The notes under the pieces were generated by a model, which was not told where the DNA came from, did no database searches, and saw only the letters and a program-made list of their open reading frames with translations. Shown here piece after piece: positions 9,285 through 16,863 of a stretch of 58,217 nt of DNA. Where the stretch lies: positions 1-58,217 of the forward strand of contig JAIPES010000007.1 of assembly GCA_021737045.1 (NCBI GenBank). The letters run 5' to 3'. How positions within the stretch are numbered: the first letter of the stretch is position 1; the number at the start of each line of letters is the position of its first letter. Position numbers and translations under genes: made by a program. Source of the stretch: Desulfobacteraceae bacterium (GTDB lineage Bacteria > Desulfobacterota > Desulfobacteria > Desulfobacterales > Desulfosalsimonadaceae).

Positions 9285-9533
9285 ATGAATACACAGATGA
9301 TTATAAGGGTTGACCCGGCATTGAAGTCCAAGGTCAACAATCTTGCAAGAGCAGAAGGGAAAAATACCAGCCAGCTGGTGCGTGAGCTTTTGGAAGCCTA
9401 TGTTCAGGACCGGGACATTGAATTGTATATAGATGATTTATGGCAGCGTGTGGGAAACAAACTCAAAGCACAGGGCATCGGACCCAATGATATTGATCAG
9501 GCCATTGAAGATGTCAGAGCCGGAAAATCATGA
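9285..9533 (+). CDS. ribbon-helix-helix antitoxin
   Basis: The start is ATG 9285 with GAGGAG at 9269-9274; the open frame continues upstream to 9132 but through the terminator and promoter, so it is not coding there. The 82-residue product opens with a beta-strand QMIIRVDPALKSKVNNLARAEGKNTSQLVRELLEAYV, the RHH DNA-binding pattern of CopG/Arc-like antitoxins. The C-terminal half is acidic and probably wraps the toxin. It overlaps the PIN gene by 4 nt (ATGA), a typical antitoxin-toxin order. It should repress the promoter just upstream, together with the toxin. Confidence 0.82.
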   Translation: MNTQMIIRVDPALKSKVNNLARAEGKNTSQLVRELLEAYVQDRDIELYIDDLWQRVGNKLKAQGIGPNDIDQAIEDVRAGKS

Positions 9534-9934
9534 AAGTTGTGATCGATACCAATGTGTTTGTTTCTTCGTTTTTTGGAGGCCATCCCGGCAAAATCTTTCA
9601 GTTGTGGAAATCCGGCCTGATTGTATGGTGCTTGTCCGGCGATATTCTGGATGAATACATTAACGTACTGAATCGGCTTGGCTTAAAAGATGAAAAAGAG
9701 ATTGAAGAGCTTCTGAGACTTTTTAAGCAGGGGGTTCATGTATTGTTTACCCGAAAGCCCAGGAAACTCCAGGTCGTTGAAAAAGATCCGGATGACGACA
9801 AATTTTTTGAATGCGCACTTGCCCTGGGCGCACATGCGATTATTTCCGGAGATAAAGCTGTCCTGGCAGTGAAGCATTACAGGGGTATTCATGTTTATGC
9901 ACCCGGAGAATTTGTTGCATTGTTTGAAGGATAA
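9530..9934 (+). CDS. PIN-domain toxin (putative RNase)
   Basis: The 134-residue PIN protein belongs to the 'putative toxin-antitoxin system toxin component, PIN family' type. It starts MKVVIDTNVFVSSFFGG, with the first catalytic acid at D6. Further acidic residues expected for the Mg2+ site are E42 in the GDILDEYINVL helix, the DPDDDKFFECAL segment near residue 88, and D107 in IISGDKAVL. PIN toxins cleave RNA when freed from the antitoxin. Translation is coupled to the RHH gene through ATGA. A separate promoter for the next gene is not obvious, but the DUF748 gene begins 49 nt later and is unrelated in function. Confidence 0.85.
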   Translation: MKVVIDTNVFVSSFFGGHPGKIFQLWKSGLIVWCLSGDILDEYINVLNRLGLKDEKEIEELLRLFKQGVHVLFTRKPRKLQVVEKDPDDDKFFECALALGAHAIISGDKAVLAVKHYRGIHVYAPGEFVALFEG

Positions 9935-9983
9935 CATCCGGGGTTATGGTTGCAACCTTAAACCTTTTGGTTATTTTTAGTCT

Positions 9984-12900
9984 ATGAAAACAACTTCTTC
10001 TTCTCCACATCGTTCCCGCCTTCGGATAATTGCATGGATTGCAGCCGTTATTGTGTTGATTTATGCAGTTGCCGGTTTTGTGGCCGTCCCCATGATTGCG
10101 GAAAAAAAACTGCCCGGAATTCTTTCTGATGCCCTTGATGCGGATATCACTGTTGACGACATTGATTTTAACCCGTTTACCTTTCGCGCGTCGGTAAACG
10201 GGCTGTCCGTGTCCGGGAAAGACGGCGCGCCGCTGCTGGCGGCCGATCAGGCGGGTATCAATGTGCAGGTTGCCTCTGTTGTGAAGATGGGGGCGGTGAT
10301 CAAGTCTGTTGAAATCACGGCGCCCCGGGTTAATGTGGTGCGCCGGGCCGACGGGAGTTTGAATCTTTCGGATCTGGCCGGCGGCAGCGGGGCTGAAGAA
10401 AAGCAGGCCTCGGATGCCGAAGACAAGAACGGCAGCCCGGTGTTTTTTTCAGTGGAAAAGATCCGCCTCACACACGGCCGGGTTGCGTTTGCCGATAAAG
10501 CCTCCGGGTTTGACACAACCATTGACCCGGTTTTTGTTTTGATCCAGCACTTAAGCAGTGAATCCAACGCCATGGCGGATCTGGAAATTCGCCTGGAAAG
10601 CAATGCGGAAGAAACCATTGCCTGCACGGGCCGCCTGGGGCTGTTTCCGGTGTCTGCCGAGGCGCGGCTGGATGCGCAGAACCTGTCCGTGGCCCATTAT
10701 GCCCCCTTTTACGAAGATTTCACCGGCCTGGAAATCAAGGACGGCCGGGTGGATGTATCCGGAGACATCATTTATCCCCAGCCCTCCCCTGTTGCGGAAA
10801 ACCCATTGCTGGAAAACGGGGAAATCCGCATCCGCTCGCTTCTGGTCCATGATCCGGACACGGGCAATGCGGCTGTGGAAATTGACAAATTCAGCCTCTC
10901 GGGAATCCGGGTCAATCCCGAAAAGCGGTCTGTGGATGTCAAAAACATATCCACCCAAGGCGGAAAAATCCTGTGCGAGCGGGCGCAAAACGGGACACTG
11001 AATTTTTCCAAACTCACAGCCGGCTCCGGTTCGGCAAAAACAAGCGACACAGACCCGCAGCCGGAAAAAACAAAACCGGCGCCCTCCCCTGACCCCTGGA
11101 ACGTGCATCTGGGTATGATCAGCGTCAGCGGCTACAGCGCGGCATATACCGATGCCGTGCCCAAAGAGCCGGTTTCCCTGGGACTTGACGGCATCACCAT
11201 CCGGCTCTATGACATGACCCTGCAGCAGGATCATTTAACCGAATGGTCCTTTGCATCCCTTGCCCGGCCCGGCATTGTCTCGGCCCGGGGCACTTTCGGA
11301 CTCGATCCCGTGGCAGCCGACTTTGATTTCAGGATCAGCGAGGTGGACCTGGCAGGTGCGGCGCCGTATGCCAAAGACTTTGGCGCAGATATTCAAAAGG
11401 GGATCGTCCATGCCGCCGGCAGCGTGGAGGCCGGCATCACTTCAGAGGGACTTTCTGCCCAATATGCAGGTGAGGCCTGGATTGACGATTTTACGGCAAC
11501 AGATCCCAAAACCGGAAATCCATTTCTCAGATTTGACCGGCTTGGATTTGAGGATATCCAGGCGGAAATGGCTGACCGGCTTTTGGTTTCCCTGGACCGG
11601 ATTTTGATTCAAGAGCCGGAGTTTTCCGCCGGCCTGGCCCCGGACGGCAGCCTGCTGCCGACACTTCTGGCAGGAAAAAGCGGCGAAAACGACAAGGCAG
11701 GTGCCACGGAAAATCAAAACCAAGGTCCGGCTGCACAGAAATCCAAAAAAAGTAAGAATGCCGGCACACAGGCAGATGCCATGGCCTACCAAGTCACAGT
11801 CAACCGCATTGATCTGGAAAACGGCGGGTTTGTTTTCACTGACCAGACGGTTTCCCCGGAAATTGCCGGCCGCCTGGATCCCATAAATATTCAGGTCTCA
11901 GATTTCCGACTGGATCCAAAAGGCGCGGCCCTTGATTTCCGGTTAACCGATCTTTTTCTGGCTGGTGCAAGCCCGCTGGCTGTGCCGTATGGCGCAGACA
12001 TCCAGGAAGGCCGGGTCAATATATCCGGCAGCGTGGACGCCCGGACAGGCGCTGAAAATACCGGAATCCGGTTTCAGGGCAAGGCACGAATCGAGGATTT
12101 CACTGCAGCAGACCCGGAGACCGGAAAACCGTTTTTTGTATTTGATCAGCTCGGGTTTGAAAATATCCTGGCCAAGATAGCGGATACCACTGCCGTGTCA
12201 ATGGATCGGATTTTGCTTCAAAAGCCGGTGTTCACCCTGGGTCTTGAAAAAGACGGCCGCATGTTTCCGTCCGCCCTGGCCGGCGGGGATAAGAGTGCTG
12301 GCGATAATGCAACTGATGACGTCCGGGCAAATGAAACAAATGCTTCTGCGCAAAAAGCACCGGCCGGCTCCGGTGACGGGCTGCAACCAGAAACGCCGTC
12401 TTTTAAAGCCGATATCAGTAAAATTGAAATACAGGAGGGCGGGTTTGACTTTTTTGATCATTCGGTTTCCCCGCCTTTTGCCACCCGGCTTTCGCCCATT
12501 GATGCCAATCTTTCAGATGTGCGGCTGGATCCGGAAAACGTCACGGACTTTACCGTAAAGGGCCGTCTCGACGGACAGTCCCCCTTTACCGTGAGCGGCA
12601 AAATCCGGCCTCTGGCCCCCAAAGACATGACCCTGACCCAGGTGAAATTCGACAACATTGAAATGCCCATGTTTACGCCTTATTTCGGAAAATACCTGGG
12701 ATATGAAATCCAGAAGGGCAAACTTCACCTGGATCTGGGCTATCAGGTGGATTCTTTGAAGCTTGACGGGAAAAACATGGTGCGCCTGGACCAGTTTTAC
12801 CTGGGAGAAACCGTGGACAGCGAAGATGCCATCAGTCTGCCTCTAAAACTGGCCCTGGCCCTGCTCCGGGACCGGGCCGGAAAAATTGATCTCAACGTGC

Positions 12901-13517
12901 CGGTTGAAGGCGACATGGGAAACCCCAAATTCCGACTGGGGGGAGTGATTTTTGACGCGTTTGTCAATTTGTTAAAACGGCTGGTCACCTCGCCGTTTTC
13001 CGCCCTGGCCTCTTTGGTGCCCGGAGCAGAGGAACTCCGATATGTGGATTTTGAGCCGGGCAGCCCTGAGCTGACCGACCAGGAGCGCGACAAACTGGAA
13101 AAACTGGCAACCGCCCTTTACGAGCGGCCGAGCCTGCGCCTGCTGGTGCGGCCGGGTGCGGATCGCCAAAAGGACCGGCAGGCACTTCAGCAGCAGGAGA
13201 TTGAAAAACAGATCCTGGCTGAAAAAGGAAATGGTGAGCAGCCGCTTTCAGACAAGGAATATGAAAAAATCCTGAAAAAACTCTGCAGGAAAGCGGATAT
13301 CAGTGTAGCAGACATGTCTGTGGCGGAAATGGAAGCAGCGCTCAGACAAACCATTGAAATCCCGAATACCCGGCTGCGGCAGTTGGCGGACCAGCGCGGT
13401 GAGCGGGTTCGAAACGCCCTTCTGGCAGATGAGCGCATTGAGGCCGGCCGTGTGTTTATGGAAAGCCCGGAAATAACCGATCAGCCCAGGGTGGAGTTTG
13501 AGCTGGAGGCGGAGTGA
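9984..13517 (+). CDS. DUF748 (AsmA-like) envelope protein
   Basis: This 1177-residue protein has one N-terminal membrane helix (IIAWIAAVIVLIYAVAGFVAVPMIA, about residues 15-39) and a very long periplasmic part. Residues 40-140 (LPGILSDALDADITVDDIDFNPFTFRASVNGLSV) are typical of DUF748/AsmA-like proteins. The middle contains at least two repeat units about 203 residues apart: WIDDFTATDPKTGNPFLRFDRLGFE near 500 and IEDFTAADPETGKPFFVFDQLGFE near 703, each followed by a low-complexity Asn/Ala/Lys linker. The C-terminus (VDFEPGSPELTDQERDKLEKLATAL) resembles an OmpA-like module. AsmA-superfamily proteins are linked to outer-membrane lipid transport or biogenesis; a specific role here is inference. 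A damaged copy of its 3' end lies at 14113-14160. Confidence 0.85.
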   Translation: MKTTSSSPHRSRLRIIAWIAAVIVLIYAVAGFVAVPMIAEKKLPGILSDALDADITVDDIDFNPFTFRASVNGLSVSGKDGAPLLAADQAGINVQVASVVKMGAVIKSVEITAPRVNVVRRADGSLNLSDLAGGSGAEEKQASDAEDKNGSPVFFSVEKIRLTHGRVAFADKASGFDTTIDPVFVLIQHLSSESNAMADLEIRLESNAEETIACTGRLGLFPVSAEARLDAQNLSVAHYAPFYEDFTGLEIKDGRVDVSGDIIYPQPSPVAENPLLENGEIRIRSLLVHDPDTGNAAVEIDKFSLSGIRVNPEKRSVDVKNISTQGGKILCERAQNGTLNFSKLTAGSGSAKTSDTDPQPEKTKPAPSPDPWNVHLGMISVSGYSAAYTDAVPKEPVSLGLDGITIRLYDMTLQQDHLTEWSFASLARPGIVSARGTFGLDPVAADFDFRISEVDLAGAAPYAKDFGADIQKGIVHAAGSVEAGITSEGLSAQYAGEAWIDDFTATDPKTGNPFLRFDRLGFEDIQAEMADRLLVSLDRILIQEPEFSAGLAPDGSLLPTLLAGKSGENDKAGATENQNQGPAAQKSKKSKNAGTQADAMAYQVTVNRIDLENGGFVFTDQTVSPEIAGRLDPINIQVSDFRLDPKGAALDFRLTDLFLAGASPLAVPYGADIQEGRVNISGSVDARTGAENTGIRFQGKARIEDFTAADPETGKPFFVFDQLGFENILAKIADTTAVSMDRILLQKPVFTLGLEKDGRMFPSALAGGDKSAGDNATDDVRANETNASAQKAPAGSGDGLQPETPSFKADISKIEIQEGGFDFFDHSVSPPFATRLSPIDANLSDVRLDPENVTDFTVKGRLDGQSPFTVSGKIRPLAPKDMTLTQVKFDNIEMPMFTPYFGKYLGYEIQKGKLHLDLGYQVDSLKLDGKNMVRLDQFYLGETVDSEDAISLPLKLALALLRDRAGKIDLNVPVEGDMGNPKFRLGGVIFDAFVNLLKRLVTSPFSALASLVPGAEELRYVDFEPGSPELTDQERDKLEKLATALYERPSLRLLVRPGADRQKDRQALQQQEIEKQILAEKGNGEQPLSDKEYEKILKKLCRKADISVADMSVAEMEAALRQTIEIPNTRLRQLADQRGERVRNALLADERIEAGRVFMESPEITDQPRVEFELEAE

Positions 13518-13531
13518 TCAAGGGCTTTTTG

Positions 13532-13560
13532 TTGACACAAAAGATATTGCTGTTTAATCA
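13532..13560 (+). promoter_or_regulatory. possible promoter of the 13594 TA pair
   Basis: TTGACA at 13532-13537 lies just after the DUF748 stop. A -10 is less clear: TTTAAT (13553-13558) gives a short 15-nt spacer and TAATCA (13555-13560) gives 17 nt. AGGAGG precedes the ATG at 13594. Confidence 0.4.
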
Positions 13561-13593
13561 ATAGTTGAAAAAATTAAGAAAACAGGAGGAACC

Positions 13594-13812
13594 ATGACCC
13601 AGCTTCTTGAAAAAGCTTTTGAAGAAGCCGCAAAATTGCCGGATCTTGAGCAGAATGCCCTGGCCCGCTGGCTGATGGATGAAATCATTTCTGAAAAAAA
13701 ATGGGGAAAATCATTTGCCGAGTCTGAAGACGTTTTGGATCAACTGGCAGATGAGGCAATTTCTGAGCATGCACAAAGCAAGACAAAGCCTTTGGATGGC
13801 CATAGCCTGTGA
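13594..13812 (+). CDS. predicted antitoxin of RelE-type pair
   Basis: This 72-residue acidic, largely helical protein (LLEKAFEEAAKLPDLEQNALARWLMDEIISEKKWGKSFAESEDVLDQLADEAI) has a strong AGGAGG ribosome site. It overlaps the downstream RelE-like gene by 4 nt (GTGA). The pattern of a helical 'LPDLEQNALARWLMDEI' segment followed by an acidic tail is common in small antitoxins paired with RelE/ParE-like toxins. No DNA-binding domain is obvious. The function is assigned from size, composition and coupling rather than from a firmly recognised family. Confidence 0.65.
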   Translation: MTQLLEKAFEEAAKLPDLEQNALARWLMDEIISEKKWGKSFAESEDVLDQLADEAISEHAQSKTKPLDGHSL

Positions 13813-14087
13813 AGTCCCACACAACCCAACGATTCCGCGAACTGCTTGCAAGCCTGCCAGGAGAGATTCAAAAACAGGCCAGGGAAGCCTATAATCAATT
13901 TGAGCAAAATCCCTATCATCCCGGACTGAATTTTAAACGAATCCATTCAAAACGACCGATTTACGCCGTTCGTATTTCAAGGGATTATCGTGCATTGGGT
14001 ATACAACAAAACGGTGAGATCATTTGGTTCTGGATTGGATCCCACTCGGATTACGACAAACTCCTAAAACAGTTAAGACAGGGCTGA
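13809..14087 (+). CDS. RelE/ParE-superfamily toxin
   Basis: It begins with GTG at 13809, overlapping the antitoxin stop (GTGA). The 92-residue basic protein has the RelE-like pattern: an N-terminal helical segment (TTQRFRELLASLPGEIQKQAREAYNQFEQNP), then strands SKRPIYAVRISRDYRALGIQQNGEIIWFWIGSHSDYDKLL. The RDYRAL strand and the GSHSDYDKL end are typical of HigB/RelE-like mRNA interferases that lack the usual HRxY ending. Immediately after its stop begins a degenerate copy of the DUF748 gene tail, so this pair looks like an insertion at the 3' end of that gene. Confidence 0.78.
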   Translation: MKSHTTQRFRELLASLPGEIQKQAREAYNQFEQNPYHPGLNFKRIHSKRPIYAVRISRDYRALGIQQNGEIIWFWIGSHSDYDKLLKQLRQG

Positions 14088-14112
14088 GGCTTGTTGCTGA
14101 TGCGCCAGGGCC

Positions 14113-14160
14113 TGTTTATAGAAAATCCGGAAATAACCGGTCAGCCCCCGAGTGGAGTTT
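14113..14160 (+). pseudogene. remnant duplicate of the DUF748 gene 3' end
   Basis: Bases 14113-14160 match 13453-13499 inside the DUF748 gene at roughly 85 percent (shared core CCGGAAATAACCG then TCAGCCC and GTGGAGTTT). Weaker similarity continues upstream to just after the RelE stop codon at 14087. The copy carries no open frame of useful length. It abuts exactly the stop codon of the minus-strand antitoxin at 14160-14162. It is best read as a scar of a duplication or insertion event. Confidence 0.7.
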
Positions 14161-14387
14161 CATTTATAATTATTTCTTAGGTCTTCGTGAACTGATTGCC
14201 AATCATGAAGATTTTGTCCTCCGGCTTTATATTCTTTATATCTTTTATCGAGTTCTTGTTTTTGCCATTCTGACATAGGAAGCTCAAAATTATCCTGAGC
14301 TATGGCATCCCAAATGTCTTTTACCAACAATAATTTATCAGCAAGATTTAATTTATTTATTTCTTGCTTTATTTCTTCCGGTCTCAT
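14160..14387 (-). CDS. orphan addiction-module antitoxin (PF09720-like)
   Basis: The 75-residue protein begins MRPEEIKQEINKLNLADKLLLVKDIWDAIAQD and continues LPMSEWQKQELDKRYKEY. This is the pattern of the 'putative addiction module component' family (TIGR02574-like), whose members normally overlap a RelE/ParE-type toxin gene. AGGAGA precedes the ATG. Here the stop is followed in the partner position by ATGAAA and then, at base 14160, by the DUF748 remnant, where the frame closes within 16 codons. The toxin is therefore missing, and this looks like an orphan antitoxin left after a rearrangement. Whether it is still expressed is unknown. Confidence 0.8.
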   Translation of the reverse strand: MRPEEIKQEINKLNLADKLLLVKDIWDAIAQDNFELPMSEWQKQELDKRYKEYKAGGQNLHDWQSVHEDLRNNYK

Positions 14388-14416
14388 TTTGTACTCTCCT
14401 GAAATGATAATGAACC

Positions 14417-14430
14417 ATATTCTTGAATAT
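14417..14430. promoter_or_regulatory. palindrome upstream of the orphan antitoxin
   Basis: ATATTC-TT-GAATAT is a perfect 6-bp inverted repeat about 30 nt upstream of the antitoxin start. It sits where an autoregulatory operator or promoter would be expected. Function inferred. Confidence 0.4.
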
Positions 14431-14442
14431 TGCTTTAATGAT

Positions 14443-14467
14443 GCCCCTAATCAATCGGGGGGCTTTC
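14443..14467 (+). terminator. weak intrinsic terminator-like hairpin
   Basis: GCCCC (14443-14447) and GGGGC (14459-14463) pair around an 11-nt loop and are followed by TTTCT. It lies between the orphan antitoxin and the aroC 3' end. Bases 14468-14562 otherwise show only AT-rich spacer. Confidence 0.4.
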
Positions 14468-14562
14468 TGTAGCATCCAATCAATTTCACTTTTTTTTCAG
14501 GATTGCCTCGTCCCTGATAATTAATTTTAATTTAAGTCCAGTACGTTGTCAATGATTCCAAC

Positions 14563-15639
14563 TTATAATACATTTCTGTTATGTTCAGACAAAATCGCCT
14601 GCTGCCGCAGGAGATGATCGGCCAGGACCAGGCAGACCATGGCTTCGCATACCACGTTGACCCGGGGAATGGCGCTGATATCGTGGCGGCCGTAAACTGA
14701 GATGCGCTGCGGCCGGCCCTGTTTGTCAATGGTGTCCTGTTCAACGGCAATGGAGGCAATGGGTTTGACTGCCGCGCGCATCACCAGGTCCTGGCCGCTG
14801 GATATTCCGGCCAGAATGCCGCCGGCATTGTTGGACAAAAACCCTTCAGGGGAAATGGGATCGTTGTGAACCGATCCGGTCATGGCGGCTGCGCCAAACC
14901 CGGCGCCGATTTCAACGCCCTTGACCGCGCCGATGCTCATCAGCGCTTTTGCCAGGTCTGCATCCAGCTTGTCAAAAACCGGCTCCCCAAGGCCCGCCGG
15001 CACCCCCGAAGCCCGGATCTCCACAATCCCGCCCAGGGAATCCCCGGCTTTTTTCACTTCATCCACCCGCTGTTCCATTTGTGCGGCAGCTTCCATGTCC
15101 GGTGTGCAAAACGGGTTTTGACAGATGGCTTCAGGGTCAAAATGTTGGCTTTCAATGCCGCCAAGGGCGAGGGTAAACGCCGAAACCTTTATACCGGCAG
15201 TTTTTAAAACAGCCGCGGCCACCCCCCCGGCCGCCACCCGGGCTGCGGTCTCCCGGGCGGATGCCCTTCCCCCGCCCCGCCAATCCCGGATTTTATACTT
15301 GGCATCGTAGGTAAAATCCCCGTGACCGGGCCGGTACATGTCTGCATAAGGTTTATAGGCATCTGAACGGGCATCCTTGTTCTTAATGACAAGGGATATG
15401 GGCGTTCCCGTGGTTTTTCCTTCAAACACTCCGGACAGAATCTTTGCGCAGTCAGCCTCGCGTCTGGCTGTGCCGGTTTTGGTGCTGCCCGGTTTTCTGC
15501 GATCCAACATTGCCGCCAGGATTTGTTCGCTCAGCTCGATTTTCGGGGGGCACCCGTCGATGACCGCGCCGATTGCCGGGCCATGGGATTCGCCCCAGGT
15601 GGTGACTTTAAACAGGGTTCCGAATGTATTGCCGGCCAT
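14563..15639 (-). CDS. aroC: chorismate synthase
   Basis: The enzyme converts EPSP to chorismate using reduced FMN, the last common step of aromatic amino-acid synthesis. The 358-residue product has the family signatures: GNTFGTLFKVTTWGESHG at the N-terminus, RPGHGDFTY near residue 104, RGGGRASARETA near residue 125, and GRHDISAIPRVNVV near the C-terminus with the conserved Arg/His-Asp. Length is typical. It is the last gene of the minus-strand aro operon, 20 nt after aroK. Confidence 0.97.
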   Translation of the reverse strand: MAGNTFGTLFKVTTWGESHGPAIGAVIDGCPPKIELSEQILAAMLDRRKPGSTKTGTARREADCAKILSGVFEGKTTGTPISLVIKNKDARSDAYKPYADMYRPGHGDFTYDAKYKIRDWRGGGRASARETAARVAAGGVAAAVLKTAGIKVSAFTLALGGIESQHFDPEAICQNPFCTPDMEAAAQMEQRVDEVKKAGDSLGGIVEIRASGVPAGLGEPVFDKLDADLAKALMSIGAVKGVEIGAGFGAAAMTGSVHNDPISPEGFLSNNAGGILAGISSGQDLVMRAAVKPIASIAVEQDTIDKQGRPQRISVYGRHDISAIPRVNVVCEAMVCLVLADHLLRQQAILSEHNRNVL

Positions 15640-15659
15640 AGGTGCTCCTTATCTGATCT

Positions 15660-16184
15660 TTATCCGATCTTTATTCGGGAAACCAGATCATGGCAGATCC
15701 GGTCCGTGTCTTTGTCATCGGTTGCCATTTCAATTTGGCAGGTGTTTTTATACAGGGGCGTGCGGTAATCCAGGGTCTCAACCACTTCCCGGAACACCGG
15801 ATCGGATCCAAAGGCCGGACGCCGGGAGCCGGTGGCGGGATCGGCCTGCATGCGGGAAACAATGGTTTCGGGCCGGGCCGTAAGCCATACCACAATGCCG
15901 GAATTGTTCATGACGGACACATTTTCCGGCCGCAGAACCGCACCGCCGCCGGTGGCCACCACCAGGCCGGTCTGCCGGCACAGATCCGCAAGGATTTGGG
16001 CTTCTGTGTCCCGAAACGCGTCCCACCCGTTTTTGGCCACATACTCGGCAATAAAGGCCCCAGCGCGCTGCTCAAAGATATCGTCAGCATCCGCAAACGC
16101 CATGCCCATACCATCGGCCAGGCATCTGCCCACGGAGCTTTTGCCGGTGCACCGGTATCCGATCAAATATACGTTTTTATTCAT
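15660..16184 (-). CDS. aroK: shikimate kinase
   Basis: It phosphorylates shikimate with ATP. The 174-residue protein carries the Walker A loop GYRCTGKSS (residues 9-17), the shikimate-binding DADD (about 32-35), and the GGGAVLRPEN Walker B-like/substrate segment near 79. The lid region contains the Arg-rich segment around 115-122. It starts 5 nt after the stop of the small antitoxin-like gene at 16190, which is wedged between aroA and aroK; expression probably depends on read-through from the aro operon. Confidence 0.95.
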   Translation of the reverse strand: MNKNVYLIGYRCTGKSSVGRCLADGMGMAFADADDIFEQRAGAFIAEYVAKNGWDAFRDTEAQILADLCRQTGLVVATGGGAVLRPENVSVMNNSGIVVWLTARPETIVSRMQADPATGSRRPAFGSDPVFREVVETLDYRTPLYKNTCQIEMATDDKDTDRICHDLVSRIKIG

Positions 16185-16189
16185 TAAAA

Positions 16190-16411
16190 TTAAGACTCTT
16201 CATTTTCTAAAGAAGCTTTTTTTCTGAAAGTCATTGCTTTCTGACTTATTTCTTCAACAGATAAAGTTTCTTCATTTAACCCTTGACGCCATTTTGTGTA
16301 ATCAAATGTTTCTTTTTGAATCAAGGAGATGAAGCGTTCTGCATCAACATCGCCAAGATGTTTAGCAAGAATTTCAAGGCCCTTTAATTTAATTTCAGTA
16401 TCGGTGATCAT
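16190..16411 (-). CDS. small protein paired with PIN gene, predicted antitoxin
   Basis: This 73-residue charged helical protein (MITDTEIKLKGLEILAKHLGDVDAERFISLIQKETFDYTKWRQGL) overlaps the end of the upstream PIN gene by 4 nt (ATGA). I recognise no named domain. Small genes of this type commonly follow PIN genes in environmental bacteria and are presumed antitoxins, here in toxin-first order. The gene is AT-richer than the flanking aro genes, which supports acquisition. An RNA-binding or purely structural role cannot be excluded. Confidence 0.6.
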   Translation of the reverse strand: MITDTEIKLKGLEILAKHLGDVDAERFISLIQKETFDYTKWRQGLNEETLSVEEISQKAMTFRKKASLENEES

Positions 16412-16842
16412 GATATAACCTCCCGTATGAAAGCGGTTGGGTCTATAATCCGGATTTCATTTACCATTCCTGACCCTTTTAAAACTTTATCATCCGTGGT
16501 AAGAAAATATGCACTTTGTGAGATGATCGCACATGCAATATGTAGAGAATCCATTTTCGAAAAACCCTTTTGATTTAAAAAATTGGCTTTTTTCAAAAGT
16601 TCAAAGCATTCCTGAACATCTTCAAATGCATATTTTCTCCATGCATTAATCCGAATTTTTCGCTCTCTAAAGGGATTTCTGGAATTTTCATAATCAAGGA
16701 TGTATGACCACACCAGTTTAAAATTGCCAAGCCGAATTTCTTCCTGAATTTTTAATTTTGCCTCAGTCTCAAGCCGGATTCTGATTTGTGTCTGATTGTC
16801 AAACGGCCTGTTGAAACAGCAATTATCAAGATAAATTTTCAT
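16408..16842 (-). CDS. PIN-domain protein, predicted toxin
   Basis: The 144-residue protein begins MKIYLDNCCFNRPFD, with the first PIN acid at D6. The later acidic cluster is KMDSLHIACAI (D near 109) and FLTTDDKVLKG (near 128-129), completing a plausible Mg2+ site; the acidic residue in SYILDYENSRNPF (near 50-53) is the likely second one. PIN proteins of this kind are VapC-like RNases. It lies 21 nt after the aroA stop and runs in the same direction as the aro genes, so it interrupts the operon without breaking its polarity. Base composition is visibly AT-richer than aroA. Confidence 0.78.
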   Translation of the reverse strand: MKIYLDNCCFNRPFDNQTQIRIRLETEAKLKIQEEIRLGNFKLVWSYILDYENSRNPFRERKIRINAWRKYAFEDVQECFELLKKANFLNQKGFSKMDSLHIACAIISQSAYFLTTDDKVLKGSGMVNEIRIIDPTAFIREVIS

Positions 16843-16863
16843 ATGCCTAACTTATATTAGTTG

